Below, piece by piece: positions 33,727 through 43,241 of a stretch of 64,000 nucleotides of DNA. The DNA comes from Microbacterium sp. cf046. GTDB taxonomy: Bacteria > Actinomycetota > Actinomycetes > Actinomycetales > Microbacteriaceae. The notes below the pieces were generated by a model. It had not been told where the DNA came from. It did no database searches and saw only the letters and a program-made list of their open reading frames with translations. Every line of letters starts with the position of its first letter. The first letter of the stretch is position 1. The stretch lies in contig NZ_FOZJ01000002.1 of NCBI RefSeq assembly GCF_900114345.1, positions 1,116,001 through 1,180,000 of the forward strand, in the 5' to 3' direction. Made by a program: the position numbers and the translations under genes.

Positions 33727-33793
33727 CGAGACCGCATTCGGATGCCGAGACTGCGGGTCTCCCCCGCAGTCTCGGCGCGCAGTTGCAGTTTCG
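33727..33793. repeat. palindromic array A, upstream copy
   Basis: Four 9-base units at a 19-20-base period: CGAGACCGC (33727), CGAGACTGC (33746), then the inverted form GCAGTCTCG (33766) and GCAGTTTCG (33785). The central pair forms a perfect 13-bp stem (33745-33757 with 33763-33775) with a five-base loop. It sits 29 bases after the CPBP stop and 114 bases before nuclease-like gene A. A second copy with the same spacings lies at 34893-34978. Confidence 0.85.
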
Positions 33794-33906
33794 CGGTCGG
33801 GATGCTGCGACCGATCGCTTCCTGCACAGCCGTGGGCCGTATGGCGGCGGTGCACAGGCCGGCGTCGGCCGGTCCGTGTGCCGGCGAGACGCGCGAAAGT
33901 GCCGGG

Positions 33907-34920
33907 ATGACGCTCACGATAGACACGCCCCCGGCCCGGTTCCTCGCGGCGCAGCCGCCCCTGCCGCTGTTCCGCTCGTCGGTCATCCCGCACGCTGAGC
34001 GCGGTGTCGCCTCCGGTGAGCTCATCCGGGTGAGACGCGGAATCCTCGCTCCTTCCTCCCTTTGGTTGGCGCTTCCGCCGTGGCGCCGTTATGAGGCGCG
34101 CGTGCACGCGGTGGCGATGACGCATCCGGGTGTCGTGTTCTACCGCGAGTCCGCGGCGGCGATCCGCGGATTACCGGTGTTCGGCGAACCGCCGGAGGTC
34201 CACATTCTGGACACGCCGGGAGCCACAGCCCGCTCGAGCGGCGGCATCCGTGTCCATGTGACTGCGGAGGATCGCGTGGTCGACAGCAGGGGCGGCATTC
34301 TCATCACCTCGCTCGCCGACACCGTGATCGACCTCGCCCGGGGGCGCCACGGCGCGATCGGGCTGGCGGTGGCGGATGCCGCGCTCCGCCTCGAATCCGA
34401 CCTGACCGTCGAAGGGCTCGTCGCCCAGAACGAGAGCCGTGTCAACAGTCGCGGACGGCGACTGGCGCGTTGGGCACTGCACCGCGCCACCCCGTTGGCT
34501 GAGACCGTGCTGGAATCGGTGAGCCGCGCAGCGATCGAGTGGCTGGGCTTCGCGGACCCGGAACTGCAGGTCGAATTCCGCCGAGACGGCGTCGTGGACC
34601 GCGTCGACATGTGGTGGGAGGACGCACATGTCATCGGCGAGGCCGACGGCGAGATCAAGTACGACGGCTCCTTCGGCCCCGCAGCCGCCGCGATCGCACG
34701 CGAGAAGGAACGGGATCGGCGGCTCCGGCGCCACGCGTCAGGGCTGGGGCACTGGGGATGGCGCGATGTCGCGCAGATTGGCCCGCTCCGCGAAACCCTG
34801 CTCCAGGCGGGTCTGCGACCCGTCGGCGCGGAGTCCTCGCGCGAGCTCTACGGCCTCAGCAGCGTCCTGCGGCCGCCGCGGGCAAGCCGCATCGAGAGTG
34901 CACCCGCGCGCCGAGACTGA
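33907..34920 (+). CDS. nuclease-like protein A (AbiEi/DUF559-type), flanked by palindromic arrays
   Basis: A 337-residue protein of unknown function. The N-terminal region (SSVIPHAERGVASGELIRVRR) looks like a winged-helix AbiEi-type domain. A middle domain follows, then a C-terminal domain with the pattern of DUF559/Vsr-like PD-(D/E)xK nucleases: PLAETVLESVSR, Asp234 in VDRVDMWW, GEADGEIKYD (Glu249-x-Lys251), then a Lys/Arg/Asp-rich helix. No ribosome binding site is seen before the ATG; GAAAGT six bases upstream may be a weak leaderless -10. The last 10 codons and the stop lie inside the downstream array copy. Gene B at 48034 shares this layout with little sequence identity. Confidence 0.72.
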   Translation: MTLTIDTPPARFLAAQPPLPLFRSSVIPHAERGVASGELIRVRRGILAPSSLWLALPPWRRYEARVHAVAMTHPGVVFYRESAAAIRGLPVFGEPPEVHILDTPGATARSSGGIRVHVTAEDRVVDSRGGILITSLADTVIDLARGRHGAIGLAVADAALRLESDLTVEGLVAQNESRVNSRGRRLARWALHRATPLAETVLESVSRAAIEWLGFADPELQVEFRRDGVVDRVDMWWEDAHVIGEADGEIKYDGSFGPAAAAIAREKERDRRLRRHASGLGHWGWRDVAQIGPLRETLLQAGLRPVGAESSRELYGLSSVLRPPRASRIESAPARRD

Positions 34921-34978
34921 GGGGTGGACCCGCAGTCTCGGCGCGGGGTTGCAGTCTCGACGCACAAGTGCAGTCTCG
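34893..34978. repeat. palindromic array A, downstream copy
   Basis: Units CGAGAGTGC (34893), CGAGACTGA (34912, containing the stop codon of gene A), then GCAGTCTCG at 34932, 34951 and 34970. Offsets of 19, 20 and 19 bases equal those of the upstream copy; a fifth unit is added. Orientation is the same as the upstream copy, so the gene is bracketed by direct repeats of a palindromic element. It ends 42 bases before the convergent gcvP stop codon. Confidence 0.85.
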
Positions 34979-35019
34979 CGCCGCGCATACGGCCTCGCCG
35001 AGCAGGGACCGAGGCGCGG

Positions 35020-37926
35020 TTACGCGAACGCCTCCACGGGCGGGCACGCGCAGACCAGGTTGCGGTCGCCATACGCCTGGTCGATCCGGCGAACCGGGGG
35101 CCAGTACTTGGTGCGCACGAGGGTGTGCACGGGGTACACGGCGAGCTCGCGCGAGTACGGGTGCTCCCACGAGCCGGAGACCACGGACTCCGCCGTGTGC
35201 GGGGCGTTCACGAGCGGATTGTCATCGGCCGGCCACTCCCCCGCGGCGACGGCCCGAGCCTCGGCGCGGATCGCGATCATCGCCTCGATGAAGCGCTCGA
35301 TCTCGGCCAGATCCTCGGACTCGGTCGGCTCCACCATGAGCGTGCCCGCAACCGGGAACGACATCGTCGGCGAATGGAAGCCGTAGTCGATCAGACGCTT
35401 GGCGACGTCGTCGACGGAGACTCCGGTCTCCTCCTTCAGCGGTCGCAGATCGAGGATGCACTCGTGCGCCACGAGGCCGCCCTCGCCGGTGTAGAGCACC
35501 GGGTAGTGGTCCTTCAGCCGGGTCGCGATGTAGTTCGCCGCGAGCACGGCCGCGGCGGTCGCATCGCGCAGCCCCTCCGCGCCCATCATCCGCACGTACG
35601 CCCACGAGATGGGCAGAATGCCGGCAGATCCGTGCGGAGCGCCTGCAACAGCCCCACCGTCGAAGACGAACCCGCCGGCGTGATCGGCGCGCTGCGAGAA
35701 CGGATGGCCGGGCAGGAACGGCGCCAGATGCGCCTTGGCAGCCACCGGCCCGACACCGGGGCCGCCGCCGCCGTGCGGGATCGCGAACGTCTTGTGCAGG
35801 TTCAGGTGCGACACGTCGCCGCCGAGGTCGCCGAACCGCGCGTATCCGAGGAGGGCGTTGAGGTTCGCGCCGTCGACGTACACCTGGCCGCCCGCGTCGT
35901 GCACAGCCTGCGTGATCTCGAGCACATCGTGCTCGTAGACGCCGTGCGTCGACGGATACGTGATCATGAGCGCGGCCAGCTCGGCGGCGTGCAGCGCGAT
36001 CTTCGCCCGGAGGTCGTCGAGATCCACGTTGCCCGCCTCGTCGCACGCGACCACGACGACCTTCATGCCGGCCAGCACCGCGGATGCCGCGTTCGTGCCG
36101 TGCGCGGACGACGGGATGAGACAGATCGTTCGGTCCGTATCGCCGTTCGCGCGATGCCAGCCGCGGATCGCGAGGAGCCCTGCGAGCTCGCCCTGCGAGC
36201 CGGCGTTCGGCTGCAGCGAGACCGCGTCGTAGCCGGTGACCTCCGCGAGCCACGTCTCCAGCTGCTCGATCATCGCGAGGTATCCGCGCACGTCAGACTC
36301 GGGGGCGAACGGGTGCACGCGGGAGAACTCCGGCCATGAGACCGCCGACATCTCGGTCGCCGCGTTGAGCTTCATCGTGCACGAGCCGAGCGGGATCATG
36401 CCGCGATCGAGCGCGTAGTCGCGGTCGGCCAGCTGCTTGAGGTAGCGCATCATCGCCGTCTCGCTGCGATGCGTGTTGAACACGGGGTGCGTCAGGAATT
36501 CGTCGTCGCGCAGCAGCGCGTCGCTGACACCTGCCAGCGGGGCGGCATCCGCGAACGGCACGTCGCGATCGCCGTGCTCATCGGCCGACGGCAGTCCGAA
36601 GGCCCAGGCGACCGACGCGAGATCGTCGGCGGTCGTGGTCTCGTCGACCGAGACGCCCACCGTCGCGTCGTCGACCCAGAAGAGCTGATACCCGCGCGAC
36701 CGAGCCCGCTCGATCACACGCCGGGACGGACCGGGCGTGACGACCTGGATGGTGTCGAAGAACGAGTCCGAGCGCAGCGACAGGCCGTACGAGCGCAGGC
36801 GCTCGGCGAGCGCTTCAGCCTTCCGCGCGACTTCGGTCGCGATCGCACGGAGCCCATCGGGGCCGTGGTACACGGCGTACATCGCGGCCATCACTGCCAG
36901 CAGCACCTGGGCGGTGCAGATGTTGGACGTCGCCTTCTCACGGCGGATGTGCTGCTCACGCGTCTGCAGCGACAGTCGGTAGGCAGCGTGGCCCGCGGCA
37001 TCCTGCGACACGCCCACAAGGCGTCCCGGCAGCTGGCGCTCCAGCCCAGCCCGGACGGCCATGTACCCGGCGTGCGGACCGCCGAAGCCGAGCGGAACCC
37101 CGAATCGCTGGGTCGTTCCGACGGCGACGTCCGCGCCCAGCGAGCCCGGCGAGCGCAGCAGCGTGAGCGCGAGCAGGTCGGCCGCGACGACCGCGAGCCC
37201 TCCCGCGAGGTGGGCGGCGTCGATGACACCCGCCGGATCCCACACCCGACCCGAAGCGCCCGGATACTGCACGAAGACTCCGAACAGCGCGTCGGGCAGC
37301 GTCGCGCCGTTCGCGAAGTCGAGCTCCACGAGCTCGATCCCGACCACGGAGGCGCGTGCGCGGAGCACGGCCTTGGTCTGCGGCATCGCGTCGGCATCGA
37401 CCGCGAACACGTTCGAGGCGGACTTCGAGGCGCGCCGGGCGACGAGCATGCCCTCCACGACCGCCGTCGGCTCGTCGAGCATCGAGGCGTTCGCCGTCGC
37501 CAGCCCGGTGAGATCGGTGACCATCGTCTGGAAGTTGATGAGCGCTTCGAGGCGCCCCTGTGAGATCTCGGGCTGGTAGGGCGTGTACGCGGTGTACCAG
37601 GACGGGTTCTCCAGCACGTTGCGCGAGATGACCGACGGCGTGAACGTGTCGTAATAGCCCAGGCCGATCATCGGCCGCGCGACGCGGTTCTGCGAGGCGA
37701 GCTCGCGCAGCTCCGCCAGCGCCTCCGCCTCGGTCGCCGCCGGCGGGATGTCGGAGGTCCGACGCGGGGTCACGTGGATGGATGCCGGAACCGCAGCCTG
37801 CACGAGGGCGTCCACGGAGTCGTAGCCCAGCGCGCCCAGCATCAGCGCCTGAGCCGCGGCGTCCGTTCCGATGTGACGGTCGACGAAACCGCGGGGCCGG
37901 CCGAACGCGGTCGTGACCTCGCTCAC
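35020..37926 (-). CDS. gcvP: glycine dehydrogenase (decarboxylating), P protein
   Basis: A 968-residue single-chain P protein that decarboxylates glycine and loads the aminomethyl group on the H protein. The N-terminal half begins with a [13 protein letters not shown] stretch. The C-terminal half carries the PLP lysine in [23 protein letters not shown] and the terminal [11 protein letters not shown] region are normal. GTG start overlaps the gcvH stop by four bases. It is the last gene of the gcvT-gcvH-gcvP operon, controlled by the upstream glycine riboswitch. Confidence 0.96.
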   Translation of the reverse strand: MSEVTTAFGRPRGFVDRHIGTDAAAQALMLGALGYDSVDALVQAAVPASIHVTPRRTSDIPPAATEAEALAELRELASQNRVARPMIGLGYYDTFTPSVISRNVLENPSWYTAYTPYQPEISQGRLEALINFQTMVTDLTGLATANASMLDEPTAVVEGMLVARRASKSASNVFAVDADAMPQTKAVLRARASVVGIELVELDFANGATLPDALFGVFVQYPGASGRVWDPAGVIDAAHLAGGLAVVAADLLALTLLRSPGSLGADVAVGTTQRFGVPLGFGGPHAGYMAVRAGLERQLPGRLVGVSQDAAGHAAYRLSLQTREQHIRREKATSNICTAQVLLAVMAAMYAVYHGPDGLRAIATEVARKAEALAERLRSYGLSLRSDSFFDTIQVVTPGPSRRVIERARSRGYQLFWVDDATVGVSVDETTTADDLASVAWAFGLPSADEHGDRDVPFADAAPLAGVSDALLRDDEFLTHPVFNTHRSETAMMRYLKQLADRDYALDRGMIPLGSCTMKLNAATEMSAVSWPEFSRVHPFAPESDVRGYLAMIEQLETWLAEVTGYDAVSLQPNAGSQGELAGLLAIRGWHRANGDTDRTICLIPSSAHGTNAASAVLAGMKVVVVACDEAGNVDLDDLRAKIALHAAELAALMITYPSTHGVYEHDVLEITQAVHDAGGQVYVDGANLNALLGYARFGDLGGDVSHLNLHKTFAIPHGGGGPGVGPVAAKAHLAPFLPGHPFSQRADHAGGFVFDGGAVAGAPHGSAGILPISWAYVRMMGAEGLRDATAAAVLAANYIATRLKDHYPVLYTGEGGLVAHECILDLRPLKEETGVSVDDVAKRLIDYGFHSPTMSFPVAGTLMVEPTESEDLAEIERFIEAMIAIRAEARAVAAGEWPADDNPLVNAPHTAESVVSGSWEHPYSRELAVYPVHTLVRTKYWPPVRRIDQAYGDRNLVCACPPVEAFA

Positions 37927-38306
37927 TCCTCGCCGCCCGTGAGCGCCACGTACGCCTCGCGATCGAGCAGCTCGGCAGGAGCGGACCCGTCGATGCGGAG
38001 CTTGATGAGCCAGCCGTCGCCGTATGGGTCGCTGTTGACCAGCGACGGGTCATCGACGACCGCCTCGTTCACTCCGACGACATCACCGGTGAGCGGCGCG
38101 TACAGCTCGCCGACGGACTTCGTCGACTCGATCTCGCCGACCACCTGGCCGGCTGAGACTCCGGAGTCGACGGCGGGAAGCTCGACGAAGACGACGTCGC
38201 CGAGCTTGTCGGCCGCGTAGTCCGTGATTCCGACGGTAGCGACGTCGCCGTCCATCGCGATCCACTCGTGCTCGGCGGTGTACTTGAGGCTGTTGAGGTC
38301 GGTCAC
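37923..38306 (-). CDS. gcvH: glycine cleavage system H protein
   Basis: A 127-residue lipoyl-domain carrier. The lipoylated lysine lies in [16 protein letters not shown], and KYTAEHEWI near the start and GDGWLIKL near the end are typical. The GTG start has GGAGG five bases upstream. It lies 40 bases after gcvT and overlaps gcvP, with H made between T and P as expected for a shared shuttle protein. Confidence 0.95.
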   Translation of the reverse strand: MTDLNSLKYTAEHEWIAMDGDVATVGITDYAADKLGDVVFVELPAVDSGVSAGQVVGEIESTKSVGELYAPLTGDVVGVNEAVVDDPSLVNSDPYGDGWLIKLRIDGSAPAELLDREAYVALTGGEE

Positions 38307-38346
38307 TTCTTCCTCCGGTCGGATGAGGGGTGTTGCTGGATGCGGG

Positions 38347-39498
38347 TCACGTCGTGCTTCGTGCACGACGGTAGAACGGGAGGGCGGTGACGGTCGCGGG
38401 AATGCGGGTTCCGCGCACGTCGATGAACAGCTCGGTGCCCGGTGCGCTCGCGGCGGGTACGACGAACGCCATGGCGATCGGATGCCCCAGCGTCGGGCTC
38501 AGCGCGCCGCTGGTGATCTCGCCGACCGCGCCGTCGGCGTCCAGCACCGCATAGCCGGCGCGTCCGGCGCGCTTGCCCTCGGACGCGAGGCCCACGAGCA
38601 CGGGTGCGTCCGTCGCGACGACTGCCGACAGCCCGGCGAGCCCGACGAAGTCGCTCTTGTCGAGCGCGACCGCGCGTGCAAGACCGGCCTGTGCCGGGAC
38701 GATGTCGAGTGAGAGCTCGTGGCCGTACAGCGGCATCCCGGCTTCGAGCCGCAGCGTGTCGCGCGCGGCGAGTCCTGCGGGCACGAGCCCGAGCGGCGAA
38801 CCCGCTGCCAGCAGCGCGTCCCAGAGCGCGCCCGCCGCGCTGTTCGGCACGAGCAGCTCGTAGCCGTCTTCACCGGTGTACCCGGTGCGGGCGACCAGCA
38901 CGGGCTGATCCCCGAAGGATGCCGCGACCGCGGCGTAGTACTTCAGGTCGTCCAGCGGATGGGCGAACGAGCCGAGCCCGGCGGTGGCGTCCAGCACGGC
39001 GCGCGCCCGAGGACCCTGCACTGCGACGAGCGAATACTCGTCCGTGGCGTCGACGACGGCCACGGACCGCCCCTCAGCCCGCTCGACCAGCGCGGCGGCG
39101 ACCGCCGCGCGATTGCCGGCGTTCGCGATGACCAGGAACCGTTCCTCGGCGAGCCGGTAGACGATCACGTCGTCGACGATTCCGCCGCTCTCATCCAGCA
39201 CGAGCGAGTACTTCGCCTTCCCGGTCGCCATCGTCGACAGGCGCCCGGCGAGCGCGAAGTCCAGGAACTCGGCGGCACCTGCGCCGTCGATGAAGAACTC
39301 CGCCATGTGCGAGATGTCGAACAGGCCCGCGGCGGTGCGGACGGCGTGGTGCTCTGCGAGGTCGGAGCTGTAGCGCACGGGCATCGCCCACCCGCCGAAG
39401 TCCGTGAATGACGCACCGAGCGCTTCGTGGCGCTCGCGCAGCAGCGTGTAGCGGAGCGCGCTTTCGGGCTGCGCCTCGGTGGGGCGGGGGTCGGTCAT
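38347..39498 (-). CDS. gcvT: aminomethyltransferase, glycine cleavage T protein
   Basis: A 383-residue folate-dependent aminomethyltransferase that releases ammonia and makes methylene-tetrahydrofolate. Recognised regions are [29 protein letters not shown] and the catalytic-Asp-type [12 protein letters not shown]. An [17 protein letters not shown] motif is also present. GGGAGAACTC precedes the ATG. First gene of the operon; its 5' leader of about 280 bases holds a tandem glycine riboswitch. Confidence 0.95.
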   Translation of the reverse strand: MTDPRPTEAQPESALRYTLLRERHEALGASFTDFGGWAMPVRYSSDLAEHHAVRTAAGLFDISHMAEFFIDGAGAAEFLDFALAGRLSTMATGKAKYSLVLDESGGIVDDVIVYRLAEERFLVIANAGNRAAVAAALVERAEGRSVAVVDATDEYSLVAVQGPRARAVLDATAGLGSFAHPLDDLKYYAAVAASFGDQPVLVARTGYTGEDGYELLVPNSAAGALWDALLAAGSPLGLVPAGLAARDTLRLEAGMPLYGHELSLDIVPAQAGLARAVALDKSDFVGLAGLSAVVATDAPVLVGLASEGKRAGRAGYAVLDADGAVGEITSGALSPTLGHPIAMAFVVPAASAPGTELFIDVRGTRIPATVTALPFYRRARSTT

Positions 39499-39549
39499 GA
39501 GTTCTCCCGGTCTCGTGCGGGCAGGTGCCGGGGTCGGCGCCTTTGAACT

Positions 39550-39757
39550 CCCCCTCTGTCATGGGCCTGAGAGTTTCACCTCTGCATCCGATTCACTGAT
39601 GGGATGCAGGGATTTTCACCGTCGGCGGATCCTCGAAGGATCGCTTTCCAGAGCGGCCGAGCCCGGGCGGTACGCATTACCTGAGAGATTGGCGGGGAGG
39701 CTTGCTCCTTCGGTGCCCGGCTGCGTGATCACACGCGCTGCCGAGGCTCTCCCGTCC
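39550..39757 (-). promoter_or_regulatory. tandem glycine riboswitch (gcvT motif)
   Basis: Two aptamers are read on the minus strand. Aptamer 1 runs from GGACGGGAGAG (39757 downward) through CACCGAAGGAGCAA to CTCTCAGG. Aptamer 2 runs from GCTCTGGAAAGC through CGCCGACGGTGAAA to AAACTCTCAGGCCCATGACAGAGG near 39550. The paired GGGAGAG/CTCTCAGG elements and the purine-rich A-rich internal loops are the gcvT RNA signature. Glycine binding is expected to raise expression of gcvT-gcvH-gcvP. The rest of the 319-base gene-free stretch holds the promoter and the ~50-base expression platform. Confidence 0.93.
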
Positions 39758-39788
39758 GGGTTATTGGCCTTTATCGACTTGTCCTGCA

Positions 39789-39794
39789 AGCATA
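39789..39794 (-). promoter_or_regulatory. -10 box of the gcv operon promoter
   Basis: TATGCT on the minus strand lies about 30 bases upstream of the riboswitch. A -35 candidate (TGACAC) is 20 bases further up, slightly too distant. Confidence 0.45.
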
Positions 39795-39817
39795 GCGTTC
39801 GCGCTCTGCACGGCGTG

Positions 39818-40993
39818 TCATCCCGTGCACGACCCGGTCGAGACCGGGGAGGTCCAGCCGGATGCCCCCGCGAGCACGGGCTGCAGCTCGCTCGTGGTCA
39901 TCGCGTAGCCGCGGTCGGCATCCGTCTCGGCGCGGGCGAAGACGACCCCAGCGACGAGCCCGTCCGCCGTGAGGAGCGGTCCGCCGGAGTTTCCGGGATG
40001 GACCTGCGCGGCGAGCGCGTAGATGTCGCGGAGTTCGCTCGAATCGCCGTAGATGTCGGGCACGAACACCGAACCGGCGGAGATCACCTCGGCATTGACC
40101 ATCGTGAACGGACCGCCGTAGGGATAGCCCTGGATGACCGCCGCGGTCCCCGGGGTGAGGGGTTCCACCACGCCGAGCGCCGCAGCGCCGAGGTCGTCGA
40201 CAGCGATGAGCGCCAGGTCGTCGATCGGATCGAAGTAGACGATGCGGCCCTCTCGGGCGGGCTGCCCCGGGAGCTCGACGACAGGGGCGGACACCCCCGC
40301 GACGACGTGCGCATTCGTCACGACACGATCCGGCGCGATCACGAATCCTGATCCCGAAGCGCTGGTGCCGCACGCGAATGCGACGCCCGACACGCGGGCG
40401 ACGGATGCTGCGGCCGCGGTCAGCTCCGGATCGTCGAGCGCCACCGGCGGCGCGGTCGGCTGCACGTCGAGGTCGAGCAGCACCCCCAGTTGCGGAAGGC
40501 CGTCGTCCAGGACGGCGGAGCGCACACGCGCGAGCGTTTCGGCGACCGGCCGCGGCGTGAGCGCGTCGATCGTCCGCAGGACCTGGGACGAGGACAGCGC
40601 GGTGGAGAGCCCCGGCATGCCGGTGGCCGCGACACTCGAGGCGATGAGGCTCAGCGAGAGGGCCCCGGCCAGCACGGCGAGCACTCCGCCGAGCACGCGG
40701 TCGACGACCCGCAGGGGCGCGCTGCGCTCCACGCCGCGGCGCAGTGCGCCGCCGATCGCTCCGCCGGCCGCGGCACCGCCGATCAGCAGTGCGATCGCGA
40801 GTCCGATCACGACGACCACCCGTGAGTTCTGCCACGGCCACACGTCGTTCACGATCGGGACGAGCCAGAACGCCGCCACTCCGCCGAGCACGATTCCGAT
40901 CAGCACGCCGAGGCTCGCCAGCAGGCCCCTCTGCACTCCGACGAGGAGCGCGACGAGCAGCAGCGCGATCAGCACGACGTCGACGACGACCAC
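39818..40993 (-). CDS. MarP-like membrane serine protease (CvpA + trypsin-like)
   Basis: A 391-residue protein with four N-terminal transmembrane helices of the colicin-V-production (CvpA) type and a C-terminal periplasmic trypsin-like domain. The triad is complete: His229 in TNAHVV, Asp258/259 in DPIDDLALI, and Ser336 in HPGNSGGPLL. Cys208 and Cys389 could form a disulfide like the one that controls M. tuberculosis MarP. MarP is needed for acid resistance and processes cell-wall hydrolases; the same role is inferred here. A GGAGG lies six bases before the GTG start. Confidence 0.9.
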   Translation of the reverse strand: MVVVDVVLIALLLVALLVGVQRGLLASLGVLIGIVLGGVAAFWLVPIVNDVWPWQNSRVVVVIGLAIALLIGGAAAGGAIGGALRRGVERSAPLRVVDRVLGGVLAVLAGALSLSLIASSVAATGMPGLSTALSSSQVLRTIDALTPRPVAETLARVRSAVLDDGLPQLGVLLDLDVQPTAPPVALDDPELTAAAASVARVSGVAFACGTSASGSGFVIAPDRVVTNAHVVAGVSAPVVELPGQPAREGRIVYFDPIDDLALIAVDDLGAAALGVVEPLTPGTAAVIQGYPYGGPFTMVNAEVISAGSVFVPDIYGDSSELRDIYALAAQVHPGNSGGPLLTADGLVAGVVFARAETDADRGYAMTTSELQPVLAGASGWTSPVSTGSCTG

Positions 40994-41088
40994 GTTCTCC
41001 TCCGCCCTGTCGTGTTCCGGTTCGCACGATCAGCGTACGCATCGCTTCCTGTGGCCGCGCTCGGAGCGACCTCGAATCCACAGCAGGT

Positions 41089-41118
41089 TTGCACTTCGGG
41101 TCAGAGTGACACTAAGAT
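41089..41118 (+). promoter_or_regulatory. nrtR-nad operon promoter with operator-like dyad
   Basis: TTGCAC (41089-41094) and TAAGAT (41113-41118) are separated by 18 bases. The spacer holds GTCA-GAG-TGAC (41100-41110), a perfect inverted repeat, overlapped by AGTG-A-CACT (41105-41113). A repressor bound there would block RNA polymerase, which fits autoregulation by the downstream NUDIX repressor. Confidence 0.6.
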
Positions 41119-41131
41119 CGGATGCGAGGTA

Positions 41132-41863
41132 ATGGTCACCATGACACAAACAACCCTGATTCCCGGCATCACCAGCGCGGAGACGACGACCGACGACGTC
41201 ACGCGCGTCGCCGTATCGACGGTGATCTTCACCCTCCGTCGCGACCCCGTCTCGGACCGCGCCGCCATCGTCCTGCCGCTCGTGCGCCGCACACGCGATC
41301 CGCACGAGGGCCTGTGGGCGCTGCCGGGCGGCTGGCTCGACACCAGCGAGAGTCTCGACGCCGCGGCATCCCGCACCCTCGCGGAGACGACCGGCATCGC
41401 TCCCAGTTACCTCGAGCAGCTGTACGCCTTCGGCGCGGTCGACCGCTCCCCCGGTCGCGTGGTCTCGATCGTCTACTGGGCGCTCGTGCGCCCCGATGAG
41501 ATCCCCGACCACGACGTGGAGAACGTGACGTGGTTCGAGGCGGCGCAGCTGCCGCTGCTCGCCTTCGACCACAACGAGATCGTGGAGTACGCGCTCTGGC
41601 GCCTCCGCAACAAGGTGGGCTACAGCCGCATCGCGCACGGCCTCCTGGCCGACGAGTTCACGCTCGCCGAGCTGCGCGAGGTGTACGAGTCGATCCTCGG
41701 ACGACGCCTCGACCCGGCGAACTTCCGTCGTCAGGTCGAGAACTCCGGAAACCTGATCCCGACCGATCGCTTCCGCACCGGCAGCCATCGCCCTGCCCGC
41801 CTCTACCGCTACAACCAGGACGTCGAGCTCGCCGACCGCGGCCCCCTCGTCGTCCGACACTGA
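41132..41863 (+). CDS. nrtR: NrtR-like NUDIX transcriptional regulator of NAD synthesis
   Basis: A 243-residue protein with an N-terminal NUDIX domain and a C-terminal winged helix (HGLLADEFTLAELREVYES ending in FRRQVENSG). The NUDIX box is degraded: after GGWLDTSES the usual R-E-x-x-E-E reads R-T-L-A-E-T, so hydrolysis is unlikely and the domain probably senses ADP-ribose or NAD metabolites as in NrtR. In mycobacteria an NrtR (Rv1593c) adjoins and represses nadABC. Here it is the first gene before nadA on the same strand, with an operator-like dyad in its promoter. Start could be ATG 41132 or ATG 41141; GAGGT lies ten bases before the second. Confidence 0.87.
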   Translation: MVTMTQTTLIPGITSAETTTDDVTRVAVSTVIFTLRRDPVSDRAAIVLPLVRRTRDPHEGLWALPGGWLDTSESLDAAASRTLAETTGIAPSYLEQLYAFGAVDRSPGRVVSIVYWALVRPDEIPDHDVENVTWFEAAQLPLLAFDHNEIVEYALWRLRNKVGYSRIAHGLLADEFTLAELREVYESILGRRLDPANFRRQVENSGNLIPTDRFRTGSHRPARLYRYNQDVELADRGPLVVRH

Positions 41864-41891
41864 ACCCTTTCGAGATCGAATCGAGCACGCC

Positions 41892-43241
41892 ATGTCCGCG
41901 ACATCACTCACACTCCCCCCGCTGCCGGTCGACCCTTCGATCGACCACGAGATCCAGGCGATCGTCTCCGGCGCATCCACGGCGGAGACCTGCAACACCG
42001 ACCTCGCCGCAGGGCCCTGGAACTTCGATGACCGACCCGGCTACGGCCCGGGCTCGTCGATGGGCGACGTGATCCCGGTCGGCTCGCCGCGTCAGGGCGA
42101 ACTGCCCGTCGAGTACCGCGAGGCATCCCCGGACGAACTGGATGCGCGCGTGCGCGCGGCCAAGGAGAAGCTCGGCGGCCGGGTGATGATCCTCGGCCAC
42201 TTCTACCAGCGCGAGGAGGTGGTCCGGCACGCCGACTACGTCGGCGATTCCTTCCAGCTCGCGAATGCGGCCAAGGCCCACCCGGAGGCTGAGGCGATCG
42301 TCTTCTGCGGCGTGCACTTCATGGCAGAGACCGCCGACCTGCTCTCCACGCCCGAGCAGGCGGTGATCCTGCCCAACCTCGCCGCGGGATGCTCGATGGC
42401 CGACATGGCCGACATCGACCAGGTCGAGGAGTGCTGGGAGCAGCTGGCCGAGATCTACGGCGACATGGACGCGCCGGATGCCGACGGCCTGGTCCCGGTG
42501 ATCCCGGTCACGTACATGAACTCCTCGGCCGCGATCAAGGGATTCGTCGGCCGTCACGGCGGCATCGTGTGCACGTCGTCGAACGCGCAGACCGTGCTCG
42601 AGTGGGCGTTCGAGCGGGGCCGCCGCGTGTTGTTCTTCCCCGACCAGCACCTGGGTCGCAACACGGCGAAGGCCATGGGCGTGACGCTCGAGCAGATGCC
42701 GATGTGGAATCCGCGCAAGCCGCTCGGAGGCGCGTCCGCCGGCGAGCTGGAGAACGCGCGCGTCATCCTGTGGCACGGGTTCTGCTCGGTGCACCGCCGC
42801 TTCACGGTCGACCAGATCGAGAAGGCCCGCGCCGAGCACCCCGGTGTGCGCGTGATCGTGCACCCCGAGTGCCCGATGGCGGTCGTCGACGCGGCCGACG
42901 AGTCGGGCTCGACCGACTACATCCGCCGCGCGATCGAGGGGGCCGCCGAGCCGACCACCTTCGCGATCGGCACGGAGGTCAACCTCGTGCAGCGCCTCGC
43001 CGCAGACAATCCGCAGCACACGATCTTCTGCCTCGACCCGGTCGTGTGCCCATGCTCGACGATGTACCGCATCCACCCCGGCTACCTCGCGTGGGTGCTC
43101 GAGGGACTCGTGAACGGCGAGGTGCTCAACCGCATCACCGTCCCGCAGGATGTCGCCGACCCGGCCCGTCTCGCCCTCGAGCGGATGCTGGCCGCCAAGC
43201 CGCCCGCCGCACCGGCATCCGCGTGGGAGAACGCCTCATGA
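41892..43241 (+). CDS. nadA: quinolinate synthase
   Basis: A 449-residue [4Fe-4S] enzyme that condenses iminoaspartate with dihydroxyacetone phosphate. Recognised regions are ILGHFYQREEVVRHADYVGDS, FCGVHFMAETADLL and PNLAAGCSMADMA, with cluster cysteines in GCSMAD, HPECPM and VCPCSTMY. It carries an N-terminal extension of about 75 residues typical of actinobacterial NadA. There is no clear ribosome binding site; the ATG is 28 bases after nrtR. The nadB ATG overlaps its stop. Confidence 0.95.
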   Translation: MSATSLTLPPLPVDPSIDHEIQAIVSGASTAETCNTDLAAGPWNFDDRPGYGPGSSMGDVIPVGSPRQGELPVEYREASPDELDARVRAAKEKLGGRVMILGHFYQREEVVRHADYVGDSFQLANAAKAHPEAEAIVFCGVHFMAETADLLSTPEQAVILPNLAAGCSMADMADIDQVEECWEQLAEIYGDMDAPDADGLVPVIPVTYMNSSAAIKGFVGRHGGIVCTSSNAQTVLEWAFERGRRVLFFPDQHLGRNTAKAMGVTLEQMPMWNPRKPLGGASAGELENARVILWHGFCSVHRRFTVDQIEKARAEHPGVRVIVHPECPMAVVDAADESGSTDYIRRAIEGAAEPTTFAIGTEVNLVQRLAADNPQHTIFCLDPVVCPCSTMYRIHPGYLAWVLEGLVNGEVLNRITVPQDVADPARLALERMLAAKPPAAPASAWENAS

